Assembly: GCF_041908905.1 (NCBI RefSeq)
Contig: NZ_JAYREK010000013.1
Span: 28,066-92,065, forward strand
Source: Zoogloea sp041908905
Lineage (GTDB): Bacteria; Pseudomonadota; Gammaproteobacteria; Burkholderiales; Rhodocyclaceae
DNA: 64,000 nt
Direction of reading: 5' to 3'
Shown: one piece after another, positions 34,109-42,422 of the stretch
Layout: each line of letters opens with the position of its first letter
How positions within the stretch are numbered: the stretch's first letter is position 1
Translations under genes and position numbers: made by a program
Notes under the pieces: generated by a model
Told to the model about the DNA's origin: nothing
The model's database searches: none
Seen by the model: the letters and a program-made list of their open reading frames with translations, nothing else

Positions 34109-36064
34109 TTACTTCTCGACGATCATGCGGGTGCGCATCTCGAGGTGCAGTGCATGGCAGAAATGCGTGCAGTAGCACCAGTACACACCGGGTTTGTCGG
34201 CCTTGAAGGTGACCGACTTGGTTTCCTGCGGATTCACGATGAAGTTGATGTCGTACTTGGGAATCGCGAAGCCGTGGGTGAGGTCTTCCACCTTGTCGAG
34301 GTTGGTGAGGATGATCGTGACCTCGTCGCCCTTCTTCAGCTTGAACTCGCGCAGGCTGTAGGCGGGGGCCTGGGACACCAGCTTGACGGTGACCTTGTTG
34401 CCGTTCCTGAAGACGCCGGAGTCCTTCGGATCCTTGACGGCGTTGGGGAAGTCATCCACGTTGAAGACCTGCTTGGTCTTCACCTTCTCGCGCTTGACGA
34501 TGATGAAGTCGTGGGGCTCCGGATACACCGGGTGGTCGGCGAGCATCACCATCTTTTCGCCGCGGATGTCGATCAGCTGCTCGTTCTCGGGGTGCAGCGG
34601 GCCGACCGGCAGGAAACGGTCCTTCGAGAACTTGCAGCCCACCGCCAGGAACTGGCCGCCGGCTTCCTTGGTTTCACCCATGTCGGCGCTGATGTGGCCC
34701 GGCTGGTAATGCACGTCGATGCGGTCGACCACGTACTTGACGTTCTTGTCGCCGGCGTGGAACTTGATGGCGGCGTCGATGTTCCACTTGACGATCTGGC
34801 TGTCCAGGAACAGCGTGGTGAAGGCATTGCCGCGGCCGTCGTAGGTGGTGTGCAGGGGGCCGAGGCCGATCTCGACTTCGGCGGCGATGCTCTTGTTGAT
34901 GTCGTCCAGCTTGCCGTCGAGGAACTCCTCGACCTTGGCCAGCTCGATCACCGTGGCGGTGGGCGACAGCTTGCCGGAGCAGATGAAGTACTTGCCGTCC
35001 GGGCTGGCGTTCACGCCGTGGGGGTTCTTCGGCACCGGCACGTAGCAGGTGAGGGCGGTCTTCGGATCCTTGTTGGCCTCCTTGGTGCCATCCACCACCG
35101 GCACCTTGCTGTCGCCGATGGTCGTGAACTTGCCGTCCTTGATGGCCTGCTCGATGCGCGCCACGTCGAAGAACACGCAGGCGTCCTTCTCGGAGGACAT
35201 CATGTCCTCGTACTTGGCGCCGCCTTCCACGTTGTACTGGTTGGCCGCGGCCAGGCGGCCGTTGTAGGAGGTCGCGACGAGGTCCATGTTGCCGTCGACG
35301 CGGCACTGCCAGCGCACCTCCATGGTTTCGGCGTCGACGCAGGTGAACAGCGTCTTGTACTTGGTGGGGTCGTCCACGTCACGGCCGTCGTTGGGCTGCG
35401 GGATGTGGAACTCGTTGCCGCAGAAGACGCGGGTGGTGCGGTTGATGGACTGGTCCACCGGGTCGCGCTTGTCCGGGAAGATGCCGTGGAAGCCCTGGAT
35501 GTTGGGGATCTCGGTGATCTTGTCGCACTCGAAGACGTCGCCGCGGATGCGCGCGATGCGGCCGTGGATCTTGTCGTTCACCCAGTAGTACTTGCCGTCG
35601 TAGGTGCCGTCGGTGTAAGAACCGTGGATGTGGTGGGTGTCGCCGGTCTTGTACTTCAGGCTGCCATCGGCCTTGGTGCCGATGACGGCCTTCGATTCGT
35701 TGGTGATGCCCCAGCCGCTCATGCAGTCGATGTTGAAGGTCGGCACGCGCTTGATCTCGCGCCCGGAGGGCAGGCCCAGCACGCGCACCTCGCCCGAGTG
35801 GCCGCCGGACCACACGCCGTAGTAGGTGTCGAGCTGGCCCGGCGCCGGGTGCAGGTTCAGCTCGCCGGCGGCGCCGTGGGCTGCGGCGGGTGCAGCGGGG
35901 GCGGCGGCCGGAGCGGCGGCGGTCGGTGCGGCCTCCTGCTTGCAGGACGACAGCCCGACCGACAGGCCGGCACCGGCCAGGCCGGCCAGCGCGGCGGTGT
36001 TCAGGAACTTGCGACGGCCCGGAACGAGGTTCTGGTCGTCGTGCTTGATCTCTTCGTTGCTCAT
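34109..36064 (-). CDS. nosZ: Nitrous-oxide reductase NosZ (Tat-exported, clade I type)
   Basis: Periplasmic copper enzyme reducing N2O to N2, the last step of denitrification. The 651 aa protein starts with a twin-arginine signal (GRRKFLNTAAL, Arg17-Arg18). The seven CuZ histidines are visible at 144, 145, 193, 349, 405, 457 and 518. CuA ligands are His597, Cys632, Cys636, His640 and Met643 in CTHFCHALHLEM; position 634 is His where many NosZ have Trp. The Tat signal ends in LSSC (Cys41), a possible lipobox, followed by an Ala/Pro linker to residue 62. A GGGAGAG ribosome binding site precedes the ATG. Confidence 0.97.
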   Translation of the reverse strand: MSNEEIKHDDQNLVPGRRKFLNTAALAGLAGAGLSVGLSSCKQEAAPTAAAPAAAPAAPAAAHGAAGELNLHPAPGQLDTYYGVWSGGHSGEVRVLGLPSGREIKRVPTFNIDCMSGWGITNESKAVIGTKADGSLKYKTGDTHHIHGSYTDGTYDGKYYWVNDKIHGRIARIRGDVFECDKITEIPNIQGFHGIFPDKRDPVDQSINRTTRVFCGNEFHIPQPNDGRDVDDPTKYKTLFTCVDAETMEVRWQCRVDGNMDLVATSYNGRLAAANQYNVEGGAKYEDMMSSEKDACVFFDVARIEQAIKDGKFTTIGDSKVPVVDGTKEANKDPKTALTCYVPVPKNPHGVNASPDGKYFICSGKLSPTATVIELAKVEEFLDGKLDDINKSIAAEVEIGLGPLHTTYDGRGNAFTTLFLDSQIVKWNIDAAIKFHAGDKNVKYVVDRIDVHYQPGHISADMGETKEAGGQFLAVGCKFSKDRFLPVGPLHPENEQLIDIRGEKMVMLADHPVYPEPHDFIIVKREKVKTKQVFNVDDFPNAVKDPKDSGVFRNGNKVTVKLVSQAPAYSLREFKLKKGDEVTIILTNLDKVEDLTHGFAIPKYDINFIVNPQETKSVTFKADKPGVYWCYCTHFCHALHLEMRTRMIVEK

Positions 36065-36169
36065 TGTTGCTCTCCCTTATCCCTGGGCCCTAAGCGTCCA
36101 TTCCGCCTCGAGCGGCGGTGTTACGAGACGAAGCAGGGGGGTCGGCAGCCCGGATGCGGCACTTTGCCC

Positions 36170-36188
36170 CTGCGACAATCTGTCGCAG
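36170..36188. promoter_or_regulatory. Perfect palindrome at the inferred nosZ transcription start
   Basis: CTGCGACAATCTGTCGCAG has perfect 8-bp arms and a 3-nt centre. It fits GCGNC-N5-GNCGC, described for RegA/PrrA/ActR-type redox response regulators. It lies immediately downstream of the proposed -10, so it could be an operator or an mRNA 5' hairpin. Confidence 0.5.
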
Positions 36189-36192
36189 CGGA

Positions 36193-36233
36193 CAATAAGC
36201 CGATGTACGCCGGAAAAAATTGACCGGGGGCAA
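36193..36233 (-). promoter_or_regulatory. FNR/DNR-like site and -10 upstream of nosZ
   Basis: On the minus strand TTGCCCCCGGTCAA (36233-36220) matches the DNR-type dyad at eight of ten positions when read as TTGAC-N4-GTCAA. A weak -10 TTATTG (36198-36193) is centred 31 bp away. Confidence 0.5.
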
Positions 36234-36282
36234 GAACGGCAGATGGAGGCATGCGCCGGCCCGCCGACCGGCGCCGCCGGGC

Positions 36283-37260
36283 TCAGGCGCGGGGAGCGCC
36301 GCCGGCCTGGAGCAGGACGAGGAGGGCGCCTTCTCCGCCGTCGTGGGGGCGTGCCTGGCAGAAGGCGAGGATGTCCTCGCGCTGGGCCAGCCAGCCGCGG
36401 GAGAGGTGCTTGAGCACCGGCAGCCGCCCCGGCGAGCCGTGGCCCTTGCCGTGGATCACGCGCAGGCAGCGGCGGCCCTGCTGCAGCGAGAGGGCGATGA
36501 AATGGGCGAGGCTGGCGCGGGCCTCGTCACGGGTCAGGCCGTGGAGGTCGAGCTCGGCCTGCACCACCCAGCGTCCGCGGCGCAGGTCGGTGAGCACCCG
36601 GCGGGGCAGGCCGACCCGCAGGTAGGCGGCCTCGTCACCGGTGTCGAGGCGGTCTTCGAAGGTGAGGGGGCTCTCGAGGGCCTCGCGCAGCACCTCGCGC
36701 TCGTCCTCCTCGCGCTTGCGCGGCAGCGGCGCCGGCAGCGGGCGCTCCACGTCGGCCAGGTTGCGGCTCTTGAGGGGGGCCACCTCGCCGGCCACGTGGC
36801 GGAACAGGGCGGCGGGGTCGTGGAGCTGGTCCACATCGACGCGAGCCACGGCGGGCTCCACGTGGCTCAGGGCGCGGATCTGGCTGCTGGCCTGCTGGCG
36901 CTGGCCGCTGAGGTCCACCCGGTGAAAATCCTTGATCGGGGTGATGTCGCCGAGGGCGGCCCGGAAGACGGCGACCGGGTCGTTCTCGTCGATGCGGGTC
37001 GGGCGCCGCGGCGTCTCGGGGGCGGGCTCGAAGGTTTGCGGGCGCGGCAGCGGCGCCGGCTTGGGGCGAGCGATCTCGGCGTGGTCGTCGGCCTTGAGGG
37101 GCTGGATGCGGCCGACCTCGCGACGGAAGAGGGTGGCGTCGTCCGGCTCGGCGGGCTGCGCCGGGATCACGATCCTGGGGCGCGACGGGGCCGCCGCCGG
37201 AACGCGGTTCTTAAGGCCCTTGAGTGCGTCGAGGCCCCTGGCGTGCTTGTCCTTGCCCAT
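36283..37260 (-). CDS. Smr-domain protein with triplicated N-terminal motif
   Basis: 325 aa protein ending in a small MutS-related (Smr) domain with LDLHG (237-241) and HGKG (270-273), the nuclease-associated motifs of this family. Ahead of it, the motif D-x3-(L/V)FR-x4-G-x2-(P)(L/I)K occurs three times (about residues 41-56, 94-110 and 148-164), two copies followed by RPxPAPLPR. Stand-alone Smr proteins usually carry one such N-terminal motif, so an internal triplication is likely. It lies downstream of trxB, separated from it by a terminator. Confidence 0.88.
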   Translation of the reverse strand: MGKDKHARGLDALKGLKNRVPAAAPSRPRIVIPAQPAEPDDATLFRREVGRIQPLKADDHAEIARPKPAPLPRPQTFEPAPETPRRPTRIDENDPVAVFRAALGDITPIKDFHRVDLSGQRQQASSQIRALSHVEPAVARVDVDQLHDPAALFRHVAGEVAPLKSRNLADVERPLPAPLPRKREEDEREVLREALESPLTFEDRLDTGDEAAYLRVGLPRRVLTDLRRGRWVVQAELDLHGLTRDEARASLAHFIALSLQQGRRCLRVIHGKGHGSPGRLPVLKHLSRGWLAQREDILAFCQARPHDGGEGALLVLLQAGGAPRA

Positions 37261-37281
37261 GGTGATGCAAAACGTCCAATG

Positions 37282-37305
37282 AAAACGGACCGGGAGCCCG
37301 GTCCG
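37282..37305 (-). terminator. Terminator after trxB
   Basis: Perfect 9-bp stem CGGACCGGG / CCCGGTCCG with a 2-nt loop, followed on the minus strand by TTTTC. Confidence 0.85.
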
Positions 37306-37325
37306 CCTGGTGACAACGAAAGGGC

Positions 37326-38285
37326 TCAGCCGGCCAGGCCGAGGCTGTCGAGATAGCGTTCGGCGTCGAGGGCCGCCATGCAGCCGGTGCCGGCGCTGGT
37401 GACGGCCTGACGGTAGATGTGGTCCTGCACGTCGCCGGCCGCAAAGACGCCCGGCACGCTGGTGGCGGTGGCATTGCCGTGGCGGCCGCCCTGGGTCACG
37501 ATGTAGCCGCCTTCCATCTCGAGCTGGCCCTCGAAGATGTCGGTGTTGGGCTTGTGGCCGATGGCGATGAAGACGCCCTTCAGCGCGATGTCCTTGGTGG
37601 CGCCGGTCTTGGCATGCTTGATGCGCATGCCAGTCACGCCGGTGTTGTCGCCCAGCACCTCGTCGAGGGTGGAGTCGAGCTCGAGGACGATCTTGCCGGC
37701 GGCGACCTTCTCCATGACCTTGTCCACCAGGATGCGCTCGGCCTTGAACTTGTCGCGGCGGTGCACCAGCGTGACCTTGCTGGCGATGTTGGCGAGGTAA
37801 AGCGCCTCTTCGACGGCGGTGTTGCCGCCGCCGATCACCGCGACTTCCTGGTTGCGGTAGAAGAAGCCGTCGCAGGTGGCGCAGGCCGACACGCCCTTGC
37901 CCGAGAAGGCCTCCTCGGACGGCAGGCCGAGGTACTGGGCGCTGGCGCCGGTGGCGATGATCAGCGCGTCGCAGGTGTATTCGCCCGCATCGCCCACCAG
38001 GCGGATGGGTTTCTCCGACAGGTGGGTGGTGTGGATGTGGTCGAAGATCATTTCGGTGTTGAAGCGCAGCGCGTGCTTCTCGAAGCGCGCCATCAGCTCG
38101 GGCCCCTGCACGCCGTCGGCGTCGGCCGGCCAGTTGTCCACTTCGGTGGTGGTCATCAGCTGGCCGCCCTGGGCGATGCCGGTGATGAGCACGGGGTTCA
38201 GGTTGGCGCGGGCGGCGTAGACCGCGGCGCTGTAGCCGGCGGGGCCGGAACCGAGGATGAGCAGCTTGATGTGGCGGGTGGTCAT
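37326..38285 (-). CDS. trxB: Thioredoxin reductase
   Basis: FAD-dependent enzyme that reduces thioredoxin with NADPH. ATG 38285 gives 319 aa beginning MTTRHIKLLILGSGPAGYSAAVYAARA, which matches the family; an in-frame ATG 13 codons upstream is less likely. Motifs are the FAD-binding GSGPAG, the redox-active CATC in SACATCDGFF, the NADPH-binding GGGNTAVEEALYL and the C-terminal GVFAAGDVQD. It is divergent from the Crp-like regulator gene. Confidence 0.96.
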   Translation of the reverse strand: MTTRHIKLLILGSGPAGYSAAVYAARANLNPVLITGIAQGGQLMTTTEVDNWPADADGVQGPELMARFEKHALRFNTEMIFDHIHTTHLSEKPIRLVGDAGEYTCDALIIATGASAQYLGLPSEEAFSGKGVSACATCDGFFYRNQEVAVIGGGNTAVEEALYLANIASKVTLVHRRDKFKAERILVDKVMEKVAAGKIVLELDSTLDEVLGDNTGVTGMRIKHAKTGATKDIALKGVFIAIGHKPNTDIFEGQLEMEGGYIVTQGGRHGNATATSVPGVFAAGDVQDHIYRQAVTSAGTGCMAALDAERYLDSLGLAG

Positions 38286-38401
38286 CGGTCTGGGTCTCTC
38301 TGAAGTGTGGAGCAGGGCCGCCAATTATACGGCGCCCGGCCCGGGGCGGCCCTCGAAATGAGGCGGTCTGGTCAATACGGGCAGGCCTCGCCCGTCTGTC
38401 A

Positions 38402-38461
38402 TTCGGTGTCTCGCGAGTTTGCTTTATACTTCGGAATTGTTAGGCCATGACATCTTCGTCA
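38402..38461 (+). promoter_or_regulatory. Promoter and inverted repeat upstream of Crp-like gene
   Basis: -10 TATACT (38425-38430) with a poor -35 TTCGGT 17 bases upstream. An inverted repeat TGAC-ATCTTC-GTCA (38448-38461) lies downstream of the expected start, where an autorepressor could bind. Confidence 0.4.
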
Positions 38462-38503
38462 CGTTGCCAAAAAATAACTTAGCGTATTGCTCAGGAGAGG
38501 CCT

Positions 38504-39175
38504 ATGACCGTTACCAGCTCCGTGTCCACGATTGCCCTGCGGACCTTCCCCATCTTCCAGGGCCTGGGCGATGACCGGCTGGCAGCCGTTGCGCGCTGCG
38601 CGATGATGCGACGGGTTCCGCGGGGCGCCGCGGTGGTGCATGAAGGTGACCGCACCGACTTCGTTTATTTCGTGCTGACCGGCAACCTCAAGGTTATGGT
38701 CAGCGACGAGGATGGCCGCGAGGTGATCCTGACCATCCTCGGCCAGGGTGAGATGTTCGGCGAGATGGGCGTCCTCGACGACAGCCCGCGCTCGGCCTCC
38801 GTGGTTGCGGTGTCGCCGTCCGACCTCGTCACCATCGCCAAGACCGACTTCAAGCGCCTGATGCAGGAAAACTTCGAGCTGGCCTGGCACGTGATGTGCA
38901 ATCTCACCCGCCGCCTGCGCGACGCCGACCGCAAGATCGAGAGCCTGGCGCTGATGGACGTCTACGGCCGCGTGGCGCGCCTGCTCCTCGAGATGTCCGA
39001 AGAGGTCGATGGGCTCAAGGTGGTGCGCAAGAAGGTCTCCAAGCAGGACATCGCCAAGATGATCGGCGCTTCCCGCGAGATGGTCAGCCGCGTCATGAAG
39101 GATCTCGGCCTGCGTGGCCTGATCGAGGAGACCGACGGCGGGGTCATCCTGCGCGAGAAGATTTACGACCTGTAA
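38504..39175 (+). CDS. Crp/Fnr-family transcriptional regulator (Crp-like)
   Basis: 223 aa regulator with an N-terminal cyclic-nucleotide-binding fold and a C-terminal helix-turn-helix. The effector pocket reads FGEMGVLDDSPRSASVVA, close to the cAMP-binding pattern FGE..(L)...RSA of CRP. The helix-turn-helix SKQDIAKMIGASREMVSRVMKDL lies near residues 178-200. There is no N-terminal Cys cluster, so it is not an oxygen-sensing FNR. The ribosome binding site is AGGAGAGG. It is followed by a terminator and ftsK. Confidence 0.9.
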   Translation: MTVTSSVSTIALRTFPIFQGLGDDRLAAVARCAMMRRVPRGAAVVHEGDRTDFVYFVLTGNLKVMVSDEDGREVILTILGQGEMFGEMGVLDDSPRSASVVAVSPSDLVTIAKTDFKRLMQENFELAWHVMCNLTRRLRDADRKIESLALMDVYGRVARLLLEMSEEVDGLKVVRKKVSKQDIAKMIGASREMVSRVMKDLGLRGLIEETDGGVILREKIYDL

Positions 39176-39250
39176 CCGTTTTCCCGTCCCGTCGCCGGCT
39201 CCGGCCGAACAGAGGGGAGGGGGAGCGGCGGCCCTGGTTTATAATGAAAG

Positions 39251-39274
39251 GCGCGGTGCCTCACCGCGCTTTTT
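39251..39274 (+). terminator. Terminator after Crp-like gene
   Basis: Perfect 8-bp stem GCGCGGTG / CACCGCGC, 3-nt loop, five T. A TATAAT (39240-39245) sits just upstream, without a clear -35. Confidence 0.88.
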
Positions 39275-39315
39275 GCTTTTGTGTTGCCCCGCACCGCGTA
39301 TCCCTGCTGCTCCCC

Positions 39316-41766
39316 ATGCTCAATCGCCCCTCGACCCGCCCGCCACCCCTGCCCGAAAAGATCGCCAGCCTCCTCCAGGAAGCCCGCTGGCTGCTGCTCG
39401 GCGTCCTCGCCCTGTATGTGGCGATGGTCCTGTTCGGCTATTCAAAGGCGGACCCGGGCTGGTCCCATGCCGTGCTGGTCGACCGCGTGGCCAACCCCGG
39501 CGGGCGTTTCGGGGCGTGGCTGTCCGACCTGCTGCTCTACCTGTTCGGGCTGTCGGCCTGGTGGTGGGTGGCCTTCCTCGGGCTCGGGCTGGCGGTCGGT
39601 TTCCGGCGCCTGCAGCGGCGTTTCGGCGCCGACCAGCGCTCCTTCCTGGTGGTGGTGCTGGGTTTTCTGGCCGTCCTGCTGTCGAGCAGCGGCCTCGAGG
39701 CGATGCGCTTCTACACCCTCAAGGCGACCCTGCCCCTCGAGCCCGGCGGCATCATCGGGATCGAGCTGGGCAACCTGGTCTTCCAGTATCTCGGCTTCAC
39801 CGGCGGAACCCTGCTGCTGCTCGGCCTGCTGGCCGGGGGGCTCAGCCTGTTCTCGGGCGTGAGCTGGGTCGAGGCGTCCGAGCTGCTCGGCACCGGCCTC
39901 GAAAAGATCTGGAGTTTCGTGGCGCGGGTCGCTCCGCGGCGCGACGAACGCGGGCCCGTCCGTGAGACGGCCGAGAAACCCGACGCCCCCGAGGCACCCG
40001 CCCCGCGCAAGAAGGAAGAGGTCGTTGCCCCCGCGTTCTCCGAGCGCGTCGAGCCGGGCTTCGCCGAACCCGACCTGCCGGACATGGACGAACCCCTGCC
40101 GGAGCCGCGTCCGAAGGCGGCCCGTGTCGAGCCTGCCGTGGCCGAACTCGAGCGGCCCCCGCGTGTCGAGCCGGCGGTTGCCGAAGCGGCGCGGCCTGTC
40201 CGCATCGAGCCGGCGGTGGTCGAGGTCGAGAAATCCCTGCGTGCCCACCGGGAGCGCCAGGCCGCGCTGTTCACCGAAATCACCGATGGCCCGCTGCCGC
40301 CCCTCGCGCTGCTGGACGAGCCGGCCCACGACGTGGAGCCGCCGTCCCCCGAGACCCTCGAGGCCACCTCGCGCCTCATCGAGCGCAAGCTGGCCGACTT
40401 CGGCGTCGAGGTGAAGGTGCTGGCGGCCTATCCGGGCCCGGTGATCACCCGCTTCGAGATCGAACCGGCGGTGGGCGTCAAGGGCAGTCAGGTGGTCAAC
40501 CTGGTCAAGGATCTGGCCCGCGCGCTGTCGGTGATGAGCATCCGCGTCGTCGAGACGGTGCCGGGCAAGGCCTGCATGGCCCTCGAGTTGCCCAACCCGC
40601 GGCGCCAGACGGTGCGCCTCTCGGAGATCCTCGGCTCCCGCGCCTACCACGACATGCACTCGCCGCTCACCGTGGCGCTGGGCAAGGACATCGGCGGCCT
40701 GCCGGTGGTGGCCGACATCGCGAAAACACCGCACCTGCTGGTGGCGGGCACCACCGGCTCGGGCAAGTCGGTGGGCATCAACGCGATGATCCTGTCGCTG
40801 CTCTACAAGTCCGAGCCCTCCGACGTGCGCCTGATCCTCGTGGACCCGAAGATGCTCGAACTGTCTATCTACGAGGGTATCCCGCACCTGCTGGCGCCGG
40901 TCGTGACCGACATGAAGCACGCCGCCAACGCGCTTAACTGGTGCGTGGCCGAGATGGAGAAGCGCTACAAGCTGATGTCGGCGCTGGGCGTGCGCAACCT
41001 GGCAGGCTACAACAAGGCCGTGGTCGAGGCCGCCGAGGCCGAGGCGCCGCTCAAGAACCCGTTCTCGATCACCCCGGACAACCCCGAGCCCCTCGAGAAG
41101 CTGCCCTACATCGTGGTGGTCATCGACGAGCTGGCCGACCTGATGATGGTGGTCGGCAAGAAGATCGAGGAGCTCATCGCCCGCCTGGCCCAGAAGGCCC
41201 GGGCCGCCGGCATCCACCTCATCCTCGCCACCCAGCGCCCCAGCGTGGACGTGATCACCGGCCTCATCAAGGCCAACATCCCGACCCGCATGGCCTTCCA
41301 GGTGTCGAGCAAGATCGACTCCCGCACCATCCTCGACCAGATGGGTGCCGAGACCCTGCTGGGCATGGGCGACATGCTCTACCTGGCGCCGGGCACCGGC
41401 CTGCCGACCCGCGTGCATGGCGCCTTCGTGGCCGACCATGAAGTGCACAAGGTGGTCGAGTTCCTCAAGGCCACCGGCCCGGCCGAGTATGTGGATGGCA
41501 TCCTGGCGGGCGCCGAGGAAGAAGGCGGCGACCTGATGGCCGGCGAGGGCGGGGAGGGCAGCGAGGCTGATCCGCTCTACGACCAGGCCGTCGAGATCGT
41601 CATCAAGACCCGCCGGCCGTCGATCTCCCTCGTCCAGCGCCACCTGCGCATCGGCTACAACCGCGCCGCGCGCCTGATCGAACAGATGGAACGCTCCGGC
41701 CTCGTCACGCCGATGGGCACCAACGGCAACCGGGAAGTCGTCACCCCGCCCCGCGAAGGAGAATGA
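39316..41766 (+). CDS. ftsK: DNA translocase FtsK
   Basis: Septal DNA pump that segregates chromosome termini and activates XerCD recombination. ATG 39316 gives 816 aa; the open frame extends upstream through the Crp-like gene but that part is not coding. The N-terminal membrane domain has about four membrane segments to residue 185. A Pro/Glu-rich linker with three 13-aa repeats follows, then the motor with Walker A GTTGSGKS and Walker B VVVIDELADLMM, and a C-terminal winged-helix gamma domain recognising KOPS (SISLVQRHLRIGYNRAARLIEQME). Its stop overlaps the lolA start region. Confidence 0.95.
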   Translation: MLNRPSTRPPPLPEKIASLLQEARWLLLGVLALYVAMVLFGYSKADPGWSHAVLVDRVANPGGRFGAWLSDLLLYLFGLSAWWWVAFLGLGLAVGFRRLQRRFGADQRSFLVVVLGFLAVLLSSSGLEAMRFYTLKATLPLEPGGIIGIELGNLVFQYLGFTGGTLLLLGLLAGGLSLFSGVSWVEASELLGTGLEKIWSFVARVAPRRDERGPVRETAEKPDAPEAPAPRKKEEVVAPAFSERVEPGFAEPDLPDMDEPLPEPRPKAARVEPAVAELERPPRVEPAVAEAARPVRIEPAVVEVEKSLRAHRERQAALFTEITDGPLPPLALLDEPAHDVEPPSPETLEATSRLIERKLADFGVEVKVLAAYPGPVITRFEIEPAVGVKGSQVVNLVKDLARALSVMSIRVVETVPGKACMALELPNPRRQTVRLSEILGSRAYHDMHSPLTVALGKDIGGLPVVADIAKTPHLLVAGTTGSGKSVGINAMILSLLYKSEPSDVRLILVDPKMLELSIYEGIPHLLAPVVTDMKHAANALNWCVAEMEKRYKLMSALGVRNLAGYNKAVVEAAEAEAPLKNPFSITPDNPEPLEKLPYIVVVIDELADLMMVVGKKIEELIARLAQKARAAGIHLILATQRPSVDVITGLIKANIPTRMAFQVSSKIDSRTILDQMGAETLLGMGDMLYLAPGTGLPTRVHGAFVADHEVHKVVEFLKATGPAEYVDGILAGAEEEGGDLMAGEGGEGSEADPLYDQAVEIVIKTRRPSISLVQRHLRIGYNRAARLIEQMERSGLVTPMGTNGNREVVTPPREGE
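40123..40239 (+). repeat. Three tandem 39-bp repeats in the ftsK linker
   Basis: Units at 40123-40161, 40162-40200 and 40201-40239 encode RVEPAVAELERPP, RVEPAVAEAARPV and RIEPAVVEVEKSL. Confidence 0.9.
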
Positions 41767-42395
41767 TGCACCTCCAATCCAAGCCCACCCTGGCCGCGCT
41801 GGCCCTCACCCTGCTGCTGGCCGCCGGTTCGGCCCGGGCCGATGCCCTTGCTCAGCTGCGCCAGTTCATGGACGGCACCCGCAGCGCCAAGGGGGCCTTC
41901 TCCCAGCAGGTGTTCTCCAAATCCGGCCGCAAGCCCCAGCAGGCCAGCGGCACCTTCGCCTTCTCGCGGCCCGGCAAGTTCCGCTGGGTGTACGAGAAAC
42001 CCTATGCCCAGCTGCTGGTGGGTGACGGCAGCAAGCTGTGGGCGTGGGATCAGGAGCTCAACCAGGTCACCACCAAGAAGCTCGGCCAGGCCCTGGGCAG
42101 CACGCCCGCGGCGATCCTGGCCGGCGACAACGCCCTCGACAAGAACTTCGTGCTCAAGGACGCCGGCAGCGCCGATGGCCTGGAGTGGGTCGAGGCGACC
42201 CCCAGGGCCGACGACAGCAGCTTCGAGCGCATCCGCATGGGCTTTGCCGGCGGCCAGCTGAAGGCCATGGTGCTCCACGACAACTTCGGCCAGACCACCG
42301 CGCTGCAGTTCGGCCAGATGGAGCGCAACCCCGCCATCGACCCGGCCCAGTTCCGCTTCGTCCCGCCCAAGGGCGCCGACGTGGTGGGTGACTGA
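41766..42395 (+). CDS. lolA: Outer-membrane lipoprotein carrier protein LolA
   Basis: Periplasmic chaperone that carries lipoproteins from LolCDE to the outer membrane. The 209 aa protein has a Sec signal peptide ending AGSARA before DALAQLRQF, and the LolA core SAKGAFSQQVFS, SGTFAFSRPGKFRWVYEKPY and the hydrophobic-cavity strands. Two consecutive ATG codons (41763 and 41766) lie after AAGGAGA; the second has better spacing. Both overlap the ftsK stop. The order ftsK-lolA-rarA-serS is conserved in many Proteobacteria. Confidence 0.95.
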   Translation: MHLQSKPTLAALALTLLLAAGSARADALAQLRQFMDGTRSAKGAFSQQVFSKSGRKPQQASGTFAFSRPGKFRWVYEKPYAQLLVGDGSKLWAWDQELNQVTTKKLGQALGSTPAAILAGDNALDKNFVLKDAGSADGLEWVEATPRADDSSFERIRMGFAGGQLKAMVLHDNFGQTTALQFGQMERNPAIDPAQFRFVPPKGADVVGD

Positions 42396-42422
42396 GCGGG
42401 CGCTCCACCAGCCGAGCCGCCC

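Noticed and set aside
34016..36223. A 735-codon plus-strand open frame opposite nosZ
   Set aside because: Shadow frame. NosZ copper ligands and the Tat signal on the minus strand prove which strand codes.
38896..39315. N-terminal extension of ftsK across the Crp-like gene
   Set aside because: The frame is open by chance over a real gene in another frame and crosses a terminator. FtsK begins at 39316 with its membrane domain.
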